Below are positions 1 through 5,669 of a DNA stretch of 6,349 nt, piece after piece. Below the pieces are notes generated by a model. It saw only the letters and a list, made by a program, of their open reading frames with translations, did not search any database and was not told the DNA's origin. Location of the stretch: positions 1-6,349 of the forward strand of contig CAMGET010000082.1 in NCBI GenBank assembly GCA_946055175.1, read 5' to 3'. The translations under genes and the position numbers were made by a program. Within the stretch, counting starts at the first letter, position 1. Each line of letters opens with the position of its first letter. The stretch comes from an uncultured Roseburia sp. GTDB lineage: Bacteria > Bacillota > Clostridia > Lachnospirales > Lachnospiraceae.

Positions 1-277
1 CCAGAATAGTATTGTTCTTTCGTTCATTCTCCCGTTTTGCTTCCTCACTGTTTGCATCATCAGTTTTCGTCCCTGTCGTGCATACCATGCCCAGGTCTCT
101 CTTGATAATCTCTGCCACTTTTTCCGGCGATTCTAATTCTGCCAGTATTTTTTCTTCATTTCCCATTCCCGCGTCTTCAAAATAGCTGCGGTAAAATGCC
201 ATAGCCTCAGCCCGTTCTTCTGCTGAGATATCGGCAAGTAACATTTCCAATTGTTCTAAAAACTCTTCTTTCCTCAT
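1..277 (-). CDS. HAAS/DUF1700-like protein, 5' part only (runs off left edge)
   Basis: An open frame starts at ATG 277-275 and stays open for 92 codons to the window edge, so the C-terminal part is missing. It begins MRKEEFLEQLEMLLADIS and continues with an acidic helical region: EERAEAMAFYRSYFEDAG (about 20-37), ILAELESPEKVAEIIKRDLG (about 45-64), then a polar linker rich in E, N and K. This pattern of short amphipathic helices, with a 'L..L...ERxEa..fY..yFeDa' stretch and an 'ELxSPExvAe.I' stretch, is that of the HAAS domain found in DUF1700-type proteins. These are commonly encoded directly behind padR genes and usually carry membrane helices after the HAAS domain; no such helices lie inside this window. 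The start is 9 bases after the padR stop and is preceded by an AGGGATAGAGG purine-rich site, so it is read in the same operon. The family link is from pattern recognition; the molecular role is not known beyond an association with PadR partners. Confidence 0.8.
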   Translation of the reverse strand, partial: MRKEEFLEQLEMLLADISAEERAEAMAFYRSYFEDAGMGNEEKILAELESPEKVAEIIKRDLGMVCTTGTKTDDANSEEAKRENERKNNTIL

Positions 278-286
278 CCTCTATCC

Positions 287-604
287 CTATGCCTTTCCTG
301 AAAATATCGCTGAAATATTGGAAGCATATACTTCCCATTCATTCCGATACATTGCAAGCTTCTCATCGCCTGCTTCCGTTATCTGATAATACCTGCGGTT
401 TCTTCCGCCACATTCTCTGTCATATACAATCAGATATCCATCCTTTTGCAATCGTCTGAGTACCGGATAGAGTGTTGACTCGGATACCTCTATCGCACGT
501 CTCACATCCTGCGTAATCTTATACCCATATGTCCCTTCCTCTTCCTTCGAGACAACCGCAAGAACAATCGCATCCAGTAGCGTCGCTCCTGTATTAAAAA
601 CCAT
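287..604 (-). CDS. PadR-family transcriptional regulator
   Basis: A 105-residue small winged-helix repressor. The start chosen is the ATG at 604-602 because AGGAG lies 7 bases upstream and the protein then opens MVFNTGATLLDAIVLAVV, the usual opening of this subfamily. The in-frame ATG at 628 would add 8 residues (MNKKRSDC) and has no ribosome site. Visible PadR features are the first helix LLDAIVLAVV (9-18), GTYGYKIT (24-31), the recognition helix region ESTLYPVLRRLQKDGYL (42-58), and the wing GGRNRRYYQITEAG (66-79). The C-terminal helix LAMYRNEWEVYASNISAIF (83-101) matches the short dimerisation helix of the subfamily-2 type. PadR proteins bind operators at their own promoter and release on a ligand or stress signal; the ligand here is unknown. 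The gene is followed after 9 bases by the HAAS-like gene, a very common pair in clostridia. Family assignment is firm; the regulated process is inferred only from the neighbour. Confidence 0.94.
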   Translation of the reverse strand: MVFNTGATLLDAIVLAVVSKEEEGTYGYKITQDVRRAIEVSESTLYPVLRRLQKDGYLIVYDRECGGRNRRYYQITEAGDEKLAMYRNEWEVYASNISAIFSGKA

Positions 605-611
605 GCAATCA

Positions 612-616
612 CTCCT
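612..616 (-). promoter_or_regulatory. Ribosome binding site that fixes the padR start
   Basis: AGGAG on the minus strand, 7 bases before the ATG at 604-602. The upstream in-frame ATG at 628 is preceded by CTTTCTATTAAC, with no Shine-Dalgarno match, so the shorter 105-residue protein is preferred. Confidence 0.85.
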
Positions 617-687
617 TTTCTTATTCATGTTAATAGAAAGTTCGCATAGCGTACTTACTATTATTGATTTTATAATATTTATATTTC

Positions 688-736
688 TATAATATTATTT
701 GTTTAGCAATACTATATGCCATATAATATTATTTGT
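688..736 (-). repeat. Two identical 15-base direct repeats with a palindromic core, candidate PadR operator
   Basis: The 15-mer tataatattatttgt (plus strand) occurs exactly twice, at 688-702 and 722-736, 34 bases start to start. Each contains the perfect 10-base palindrome ATAATATTAT. One copy sits over the -35/spacer and the other just downstream of the expected transcription start, so they bracket the -10 box. PadR proteins usually repress their own operon by binding dyads at the promoter, which makes these a candidate operator pair. A looser relative (tataatattt) lies at 671-680. The region is very AT-rich, so chance similarity is possible. Confidence 0.45.
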
Positions 737-739
737 CAA
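711..739 (-). promoter_or_regulatory. Sigma-A type promoter of the padR-HAAS operon
   Basis: On the minus strand TTGACA (739-734) is followed by a 17-base spacer and TATAGT (716-711). The -35 is a perfect consensus, the spacing is optimal and the -10 matches 5 of 6. Transcription should start near 704, giving a leader of about 100 bases before the padR ATG. The -35 box covers the TGA stop of the upstream nuclease-like gene (738-736), so there is no room for a terminator between the two. Confidence 0.75.
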
Positions 740-1533
740 CAAAAATTTTTTCTAATAATATCATCCACTTCTTCTATACTAAGAGGATGCTTTTTTGTCT
801 CATAAGTGGTAATTAATTGAATACTTGGCACAATCTCGTGCATCGTATAGAGTTGTAATTTGTGAAAAGGTTTATGATAGTAGGCAGGATCATCCATGCG
901 TCCAAAATGTTCCCAATAATAGATTTGCCCGGTTTTCGGATGTTTGATTGTAAAATCAGGATAGACAATACATTCTCCTAACATCAATTCACATTCATAA
1001 CGAAATGGAATCTGTTTCAAATGCAATGCCGTATCAATCATTGCCTCCGATTTCGATCGTACATAATAGTCAGAAAGTGTTTTGTGTGTCAGTTGTTCTG
1101 GGAAATAAGGATTTTTTCGATAGGGAGTATTTAGCCATTGTTGTATCTCTCTATCTATAGAATCTGAAGACAATTCAAACAAATTTGAATCAAAATCAGG
1201 GTAAGACACTAGTAATTCCCGGAAACCCGTTTTTTCTTTGGCAAAGCGTTCTGCACAATTTACTTTTGTTTCGCAATATTGTAAATAGAATTCAATTGCC
1301 TTTTTCTCATCTCGCATGTCATCCAGCAAACATAGAAAGTACTCTTTCATCGCCAATTGTTCGGCTAATTTTCGTTCTTTTTTGGGAAGATAAGTTGATT
1401 TGTGTTCTTTGCGATGATACCATTTAGTTCGGTTTCCATTGCGCGTACAATAGAGTTTTCCTTCTGGAAATGTGATAAGCTGTGTTTCAATAGATTTGAT
1501 TTTTTGTTCTAGCCATTGCTTCCTGGCTATCAT
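736..1533 (-). CDS. Unassigned protein with PD-(D/E)XK nuclease-like C-terminal domain
   Basis: 265 residues from the ATG at 1533. The N-terminal part is helical and charged: RKQWLEQKIKSIETQL (4-19), a 'PEGKLYCTRNGNRTKWYH' stretch (23-40), then LPKKERKLAEQLAMKEYF (49-66). The C-terminal half carries the signature of a restriction-endonuclease-like fold: VRSKSEAMIDTAL (158-170, helix with E163), RYECEL (178-183), VYPDFTI (190-196, with D193) and YYWEHFG (205-211, with E208). The order E...PDF...E-H-x-G resembles PD-(D/E)XK families that have an E-[DHY]-x-G strand, such as Vsr/DUF559-like and helicase-linked nuclease domains. The usual lysine two residues after the second acidic residue is absent (F210), so activity is uncertain. 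No signal peptide or membrane helix is seen. It has no helicase, methylase or transposase partner here. Its DNA looks more AT-rich than nadE (22 of 60 G+C at 1081-1140 against 32 of 60 at 2281-2340), which hints at an accessory gene. Function is unknown; fold assignment is moderately sure. See the separate start-site entry. Confidence 0.72.
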   Translation of the reverse strand: MIARKQWLEQKIKSIETQLITFPEGKLYCTRNGNRTKWYHRKEHKSTYLPKKERKLAEQLAMKEYFLCLLDDMRDEKKAIEFYLQYCETKVNCAERFAKEKTGFRELLVSYPDFDSNLFELSSDSIDREIQQWLNTPYRKNPYFPEQLTHKTLSDYYVRSKSEAMIDTALHLKQIPFRYECELMLGECIVYPDFTIKHPKTGQIYYWEHFGRMDDPAYYHKPFHKLQLYTMHEIVPSIQLITTYETKKHPLSIEEVDDIIRKNFC

Positions 1534-1545
1534 TTCTTCATAAAT

Positions 1546-1562
1546 CGTAATAAAACCCTCCT
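1546..1562 (-). promoter_or_regulatory. Strong Shine-Dalgarno placed for an ACG codon, not for the first ATG
   Basis: AGGAGG (1562-1557) lies 8 bases before an in-frame ACG (1548-1546), ideal spacing for a start codon, but 23 bases before the first in-frame ATG (1533-1531). Using ACG would add five codons (ACG-Ile-Tyr-Glu-Glu) before the ATG-encoded residue. An out-of-frame ATG at 1541 gives a three-codon mini-ORF (Met-Lys-Lys-stop) whose TGA overlaps the ATG at 1533 as ATGA. The true start is therefore undecided between 1548 and 1533. Confidence 0.6.
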
Positions 1563-1582
1563 TTATTAAGTTGATATTAGAT

Positions 1583-1611
1583 ATTAAAACATAAATAGAG
1601 GCTTTGGTAAA
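1583..1611 (-). promoter_or_regulatory. Candidate promoter for the nuclease-like gene
   Basis: On the minus strand TTTACC (1611-1606), a 17-base spacer, then TTTAAT (1588-1583). The -35 matches 4 of 6 and the -10 matches 5 of 6. A start near 1576 would leave about 15 bases before the AGGAGG site. The surroundings are AT-rich, so this is only a plausible candidate. Confidence 0.4.
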
Positions 1612-1700
1612 TAGTATTTTGGATTTTTTCTCTGAGATTAAGATTAGAAAAAGTTTCTACATACATGCTCAGGGAAGGGCTAAGAAAAATCTGAAATAAT

Positions 1701-1894
1701 TACCCCACTCAACACAGTTTACGGGGTATATCATGCCTTCCTGTTCTCCCCTTTTTTCAAAATATCCTTGTATAAAATACGCTTATGCCCCGCCATTTAC
1801 AAATGCGGGGCATAAGAAGTTAAAATAGATATTAATTTTGACTAAATGGGATTACTCGTTCATCTAATTACCCCATATAACTGAAATCTCGGGG
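1701..1894. repeat. Three C4-N15/16-G4 inverted repeats with 84-base period
   Basis: On the plus strand the units are TACCCC...GGGGTA (1701-1728, 6-base arms, 16-base loop), CCCC...GGGG inside a 12-base arm hairpin (1782-1816), and CCCC...GGGG (1871-1894, only 4-base arms). The G4 runs begin at 1723, 1807 and 1891, exactly 84 bases apart each time. On the minus strand all three read CCCCG, then 14-15 bases, then GGGG followed by TA or CA. Outside the cores the units show little further similarity, so they may be decayed copies of a repeat or a chance arrangement. A further CCCC at 1923-1926 can pair with the G4 at 1891. Confidence 0.5.
1782..1816 (-). terminator. Strong hairpin, possible terminator of the nadE operon
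   Basis: CTTATGCCCCGC (1782-1793) is exactly complementary to GCGGGGCATAAG (1805-1816), giving a 12-base stem with an 11-base loop. Read on the minus strand the stem is followed by CGTATTTTATAC, which has only a four-T run, so it is a weak intrinsic terminator at best. It lies about 130 bases after the nadE stop. On the plus strand no T-run follows. It is also the middle unit of the C4/G4 repeat series, so it may have another role. Confidence 0.35.
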
Positions 1895-1949
1895 CAAAGC
1901 AACGATAAAAGCAAAAAATTTACCCCGGTCTACCAACATAATCAAAATC

Positions 1950-3863
1950 CTATTCCATCCCATCCAATTCCTTCAGCCATATTCCTGCGCTGGCATCCGA
2001 AGGCATACGCAAATCTCCTCTCGGTGACACTGCAACGCTTCCGACTTTCGGTCCATCAGGCAGACAGGAACGCTTAAACTGCTGACTGAAAAATCTGCGA
2101 TAGAAATTTTTAAGCCATTTTAAAATGGTTTCATCATCGTAAGCTCCTGCAAAAGCATAGCGGGCCAGTCGATAGATTTTTTCCGGTCCATAGCCAAGGC
2201 GCAGCATATGGTAAAGGAAAAAATCATGAAGTTCATACGGTCCCACCAGATCTTCCGTTTTCTGGGATATCTTACCATCCTCCGGCGGAAGCAGTTCCGG
2301 CGATACCGGAGTATCCAGTACATCTAATAAAACGGCTTCCAGCGCAGCATCTCCACAGGTATCTGCATAATAACGCACCAGGTGACGTACCAAAGTCTTT
2401 GGTACAGAACTGTTGACCGCATACATGGACATATGGTCACCATTATAGGTTGCCCAGCCTAAAGCAAGCTCGGACAAATCACCTGTTCCGATTACCATTC
2501 CACCGGTCTTATTGGCAAGGTCCATTAGAATCTGTGTACGTTCTCTCGCCTGGCTGTTTTCATAAGTCACATCATGTACATTGCTATTCTGTCCGATATC
2601 CGCAAAATGCGCTTTTACCGCTTCTTTAATAGAAATCTCCGTAAAATCCGCACCTAAAGAATGAATTAATTTTACAGCATTCTCATAAGTACGATCCGTT
2701 GTACCAAATCCCGGCATCGTAACTGCCTTAATATTTTCGTGGGACATTCCAATCAAGTCAAAAGCCCGCACGGTGACAAGCAATGCCAGTGTCGAATCTA
2801 ATCCGCCTGAAATACCGATGACTGCAGATTTGCAGTGAGTATGCTCCAAACGTTTCTTAAGTCCCATTGCCTGTATGCTAAAAATTTCTTCACATCGCTT
2901 TCTTCTGTCCTGCTCACCGGATGGAACAAACGGCATCGTCTCAATGACTCTGGTAAGTTTCGTTTCTGTTACTTTCAGGGAAAACGGAATCTCTTTATAT
3001 CCGTCAAATCTCGTCTCAAAAGTAGTCATTCTGCGTCGTTCCATCTCCAAACGGAATACGTCAATTTCCGAATAAATGGTTTCATTTTTAAATCGTTCTG
3101 CTTCTGCCAGAACCTTTCCGTTTTCTGCAATCAGATTATGCGCAGAGTAAACAACGTCCTGCGTGGATTCTCCATCTCCTGCACTGGCATAAATGTAACC
3201 GCACAGCAGTCTCGCTGACTGTCCGCTCACAAGACTCCTCCGATAGGTATCCTTTCCTGTTGTCTCATTGGATGCTGATAAATTCACAATGACGCTGGCG
3301 CCATTTAACGCATGCAAAGTACTTGGTGGCATCGGGCTCCACAAGTCCTCACAGATTTCCACGCCTACCTTTAGTTCCGGTACTTCGCTGCAGGAAAGCA
3401 GTAAATTTGTTCCCATTGGCACCGTAATACCTTCTGCAATCGCCACCTCAACGACTTCCTGCATTCCCTTGGTGAAATGGCGTCCCTCATAAAATTCATT
3501 ATAAGTCGGAATATAACTCTTTGGCACCAGTCCAAGAATCTTTCCTTTTGAAACTGCTGCTGCCACATTATATAATTTTCCATGGTATACATATGGAAGT
3601 CCCACAAAAATCAGGCAATCCATATCACTTGTAAAACCTGCAATCTTTAAAAGTGCATCTTTTGCCTCAGATAACAGCTTCTCCTGTAAAAAAAGGTCGC
3701 CACAGGTATAACCGGTGATGCAAAGTTCCGGAAGAACAATGATTTTTGCGCCTGCAACTGACGCTTCTGCAATGCAGTCACAAATAAGGTCTGCATTATA
3801 AGAAGGGTCTGCCACTACAATTTTCGGTGTTACTGCCGCAACCTTTATAAATCCGTGTCTCAC
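1950..3863 (-). CDS. nadE: Glutamine-dependent NAD+ synthetase
   Basis: This cytoplasmic enzyme makes NAD+ from deamido-NAD+ (nicotinic acid adenine dinucleotide), ATP and ammonia released from glutamine, the last step of both de novo and salvage NAD synthesis. The 637 residues hold two domains. The N-terminal nitrilase-type glutaminase (about 6-290) shows its catalytic triad E46 (LPELCITGY), K115 (LVPKSYIP) and C171 (VGVEICEDLW). The C-terminal synthetase (about 325-637) shows the ATP-binding loop SGGLDST (352-358), GTGDLSELALGW (459-470), and a C-terminal FKRSCLPDGPKVG and SPRGDLRMPSDAS stretch typical of the long form. Length is normal for the long clostridial or mycobacterial type and no key residue is missing. 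The start is GTG at 3863-3861, overlapping the hslO stop as GTGA, with AGGAG 11 bases and GAGG 5 bases upstream; the N-terminus GFIKVAAVTP fits the family. It is the last gene of the operon and is probably translationally coupled to hslO. Confidence 0.98.
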   Translation of the reverse strand: MRHGFIKVAAVTPKIVVADPSYNADLICDCIAEASVAGAKIIVLPELCITGYTCGDLFLQEKLLSEAKDALLKIAGFTSDMDCLIFVGLPYVYHGKLYNVAAAVSKGKILGLVPKSYIPTYNEFYEGRHFTKGMQEVVEVAIAEGITVPMGTNLLLSCSEVPELKVGVEICEDLWSPMPPSTLHALNGASVIVNLSASNETTGKDTYRRSLVSGQSARLLCGYIYASAGDGESTQDVVYSAHNLIAENGKVLAEAERFKNETIYSEIDVFRLEMERRRMTTFETRFDGYKEIPFSLKVTETKLTRVIETMPFVPSGEQDRRKRCEEIFSIQAMGLKKRLEHTHCKSAVIGISGGLDSTLALLVTVRAFDLIGMSHENIKAVTMPGFGTTDRTYENAVKLIHSLGADFTEISIKEAVKAHFADIGQNSNVHDVTYENSQARERTQILMDLANKTGGMVIGTGDLSELALGWATYNGDHMSMYAVNSSVPKTLVRHLVRYYADTCGDAALEAVLLDVLDTPVSPELLPPEDGKISQKTEDLVGPYELHDFFLYHMLRLGYGPEKIYRLARYAFAGAYDDETILKWLKNFYRRFFSQQFKRSCLPDGPKVGSVAVSPRGDLRMPSDASAGIWLKELDGME

Positions 3864-4732
3864 TTTTTCCTCATCTCCTTTAAGTCTTCAATGGAAAACT
3901 GATATGCCCGGTTACAGAACTGGCATTTTACTTCAATCGACTCGCCATCATTAATAATGTCATCCAAATCTTTCCGACTTAATGTCGCGATTGCTCTGGA
4001 TACACGTTCCTTTGAACAGTCACAGTGGAAGGCCGCCGGCATGGTATCTGTAATTTCCAGTCCAAATTCTCCTAAAATAATCTCTAAAATCTCTTCCGGT
4101 GTATTTCCATCCTCTAACATCTCTGTTACAGATTTAATCTCTCCGATCTTTTTCTCCAGTTTCTCAATGATATCATCCGGGGTGAACGGCATCAGCTGAA
4201 TAATAAACCCTCCGGCCTGCTTAACGGAGCCGTCTTTATTTACTAACACACCAAGGCCGACTGCAGAAGGGATTTGTTCGGAGGTCGCAAAATAATAGGT
4301 TAAATCTTCTGCGATTTCACCAGTCTGTAATACAGTCTGTCCCACATAAGGCTCTTTTAATCCCATATCCTTAATCACGCTCATGACGCCCATTCCGAGT
4401 GCCCCGCCTACATCAAGTTTTCCCAGTGCATTCGGTGGCAGTATGACATCGGAAACCTTAGGAAATCCTTTTACATGTCCGGCCGAATCGGCTGTTACCG
4501 TCAGTCCCTGTGCAGGTCCACTGCACTGAATCTGAATGGTAAGTAAATCCTTTTCCCCCTTCATCATGCTGCCCATCATAGAAGCCGCTGATAATAAGCG
4601 ACCAAGCGCTGCTGTGATCACCGGTGTCGTATGATGATGCTCTCTTGCTTCTTCTACCATATTTTTAGAGGTAATGGCAAAGGCACGAATGGAACTGTCT
4701 GCTGCTGTCGCTCTTACAATATAATCGTTCAT
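3860..4732 (-). CDS. hslO: Hsp33 redox-regulated chaperone
   Basis: 290 residues, the usual length of Hsp33. In the family, zinc bound by four cysteines keeps the chaperone off; oxidative stress plus unfolding releases zinc, forms disulfides and switches on holdase activity in the cytoplasm. The four cysteines are all present: C237 and C239 (FHCDCS) and C270 and C273 (VKCQFC). The N-terminal domain opens MNDYIVRATAADSSIRAFAITSKNMVEEAR and contains HHTTPVITAALGRLLSAASMMGSMMKG (33-59) and GPAQGLTVTADSAGHVKG (72-89), typical of the family. The start is the ATG at 4732-4730, with AGGAG 10 bases upstream (4747-4743). A longer frame beginning with TTG at 4759 would read through that ribosome site and is rejected. 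The gene follows the methyltransferase stop by 1 base and overlaps nadE by 4 bases, so it sits in the middle of a co-transcribed unit. Confidence 0.98.
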   Translation of the reverse strand: MNDYIVRATAADSSIRAFAITSKNMVEEAREHHHTTPVITAALGRLLSAASMMGSMMKGEKDLLTIQIQCSGPAQGLTVTADSAGHVKGFPKVSDVILPPNALGKLDVGGALGMGVMSVIKDMGLKEPYVGQTVLQTGEIAEDLTYYFATSEQIPSAVGLGVLVNKDGSVKQAGGFIIQLMPFTPDDIIEKLEKKIGEIKSVTEMLEDGNTPEEILEIILGEFGLEITDTMPAAFHCDCSKERVSRAIATLSRKDLDDIINDGESIEVKCQFCNRAYQFSIEDLKEMRKK

Positions 4733-4733
4733 G

Positions 4734-5489
4734 CTATTTTTTCTCCTGTTCTCTTGCAATAATATAAATCCGCTCGCTATCCTCTCTTACCGGTTCTTTC
4801 GTAAAAGCATCATAGGCCGCTACAAACATAAGTCCGGCTTCCTTTAGCAAACGTTTTACTGTTTCTAATTCATACACCCTCTGGAAATGGGTTTCTTCAT
4901 ATTTTCTGTATAAATCTCCTTCTTCCCGGATGAAAAGCGTCAAATCGTACTGATTGATGCCTTCTTCTTCATCAAAATAATTATCCCAGATAAAACTACC
5001 TTCTTCACGGTTTTCACTAATGGTCGTTTCCCCTAAAAGGATTTCGTATTTGTATCTGGTATTTAAATCAAAAATAAATAAGCCCTTCGGATCTAAATAA
5101 TTATTCACTAATTTAAATACGGTAAGCAGATCCGCTTCCTCTAAAAGATAATTCATGGAATCACAGATACTGATGACTGCACGAACGGTTCCGTAAAGTT
5201 CAAACTCACGCATATCCTGTAAGAGATAAAGGATGCCGTCATCTTCTTCGTATTGATGCTCTCTGGCAATCTCTAACATTTCCCCCGAATTATCAATTCC
5301 AATCATATCGTAACCGGCTTTTGAAAGTAGTCTTGTCATCTTTCCGGTTCCGCAGCCAAGATCTGCCACCAGTCCGTCTTTTATTCCCGCTTCCGTAAGG
5401 AGAGATATGATATATTCACTCCACTCTTCATAAGGCACATTGTCCATGAACAAATCATAAACCCGTGCAAAACTTGTGTATGCTTCCAC
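4734..5489 (-). CDS. Class I SAM-dependent methyltransferase, substrate unknown
   Basis: 251 residues with the Rossmann-type methyltransferase layout. A leading helix YTSFARVYDLFMDNVPYEEW (4-23) precedes motif I VADLGCGTG (41-49), the acidic residue D66 that ends strand 2 (GIDNSGEML), a QDMREF stretch (91-96, adenine side), ISICDSMNYL (106-115, motif IV region) and LFIFDLNT (137-144, motif V/VI region). The C-terminal half has a beta-rich part with DNYFDEEEGINQYDLTLF (169-186), as in the YcgJ/UbiE-like or 'methyltransferase domain 25' small-molecule enzymes. No RNA- or DNA-binding domain is attached, so a small molecule or protein substrate is likely but cannot be named. The start is GTG at 5489-5487, with AGGCGG six bases upstream; the N-terminal AYTSFARVYD fits close clostridial relatives as I recall them. 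It is the first gene of the operon with hslO and nadE. Confidence 0.87.
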   Translation of the reverse strand: MEAYTSFARVYDLFMDNVPYEEWSEYIISLLTEAGIKDGLVADLGCGTGKMTRLLSKAGYDMIGIDNSGEMLEIAREHQYEEDDGILYLLQDMREFELYGTVRAVISICDSMNYLLEEADLLTVFKLVNNYLDPKGLFIFDLNTRYKYEILLGETTISENREEGSFIWDNYFDEEEGINQYDLTLFIREEGDLYRKYEETHFQRVYELETVKRLLKEAGLMFVAAYDAFTKEPVREDSERIYIIAREQEKK

Positions 5490-5556
5490 GATTCACCGCC
5501 TGATTTCTTTTTCTCTTTTTGGTTATGCCTGCAGACATCCCCCTACTCTATAGGCA

Positions 5557-5585
5557 AGTGTACCAATTTTCCTAAAGAAAAGCAA
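5557..5585 (-). promoter_or_regulatory. Candidate promoter of the methyltransferase-hslO-nadE operon
   Basis: On the minus strand TTGCTT (5585-5580), a 17-base spacer, then TACACT (5562-5557), preceded by TGG (5565-5563), which is an extended -10. The -35 is weak (3 of 6), as is common with extended -10 promoters. A start near 5550 gives a leader of about 60 bases. No riboswitch or operator dyad is evident in the leader. Confidence 0.55.
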
Positions 5586-5603
5586 GTTTCACCCATTGTC
5601 TGC

Positions 5604-5632
5604 TTGATTATTTTTTTTCGAACCATTATACT
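5604..5632 (+). promoter_or_regulatory. Promoter of the rightward membrane protein gene
   Basis: TTGATT (5604-5609), a 17-base spacer containing a run of T, then TATACT (5627-5632). The -35 matches 4 of 6 and the -10 matches 5 of 6. A start near 5639 gives a leader of about 30 bases. Its -35 lies 18 bases from the -35 of the leftward operon promoter, so the two are arranged back to back. Confidence 0.6.
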
Positions 5633-5669
5633 TAACTTGCAGTTTACAGAAAGGCATGGTTAATTTTTA

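Larger units (their letters stand above)
1549..1949. other. Gene-free 400-base stretch between nadE and the nuclease-like gene
   Basis: No convincing coding frame is present on either strand. What can be seen are three inverted repeats with C4/G4 cores (entered separately), a candidate promoter at 1583-1611 and the Shine-Dalgarno site at 1557-1562. The TAATTACCCC 10-mer occurs twice, at 1697-1706 and 1865-1874, exactly 168 bases apart. Transcription from nadE would enter this stretch, and no classical terminator with a long T-run follows nadE immediately. It could hold a long structured leader, a small RNA or the remains of an old insertion; none of these can be decided from sequence alone. 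Confidence 0.6.

Noticed and set aside
605..628. N-terminal extension MNKKRSDC of the PadR protein from the ATG at 628.
   Set aside because: No Shine-Dalgarno before 628, whereas AGGAG is correctly placed for the ATG at 604, and the family begins there.
1185..1427. An 80-codon plus-strand frame opposite the nuclease-like gene.
   Set aside because: Antisense to a better-supported coding frame and no family resemblance.
1669..1734. A 21-codon minus-strand ORF (begins MIYPVNCVEWG) with AGGA just upstream of its ATG.
   Set aside because: Very short, no recognisable composition, and it lies across the first C4/G4 inverted repeat; the ribosome site is only 4 bases from the ATG. Could be a leader peptide but nothing supports it.
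1703..1926. G-quadruplex from the multiple GGGG runs.
   Set aside because: The runs on any one strand are separated by tens of bases, too far apart for a canonical quadruplex.
1534..1949. Type III toxin-antitoxin arrangement (repeat RNA followed by a nuclease gene).
   Set aside because: The repeats are about 84 bases apart and similar only in their cores, unlike tight tandem antitoxin repeats, and the protein does not resemble ToxN-type endoribonucleases.
2835..3492. Several plus-strand open frames of 66-127 codons opposite nadE.
   Set aside because: They are antisense shadows of a fully conserved enzyme gene, with no ribosome sites or recognisable protein features.
4733..4759. Nine-residue extension of Hsp33 starting at TTG 4759.
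   Set aside because: It would read through the AGGAG ribosome site and overlap the methyltransferase end; the ATG at 4732 gives the normal length and N-terminus.
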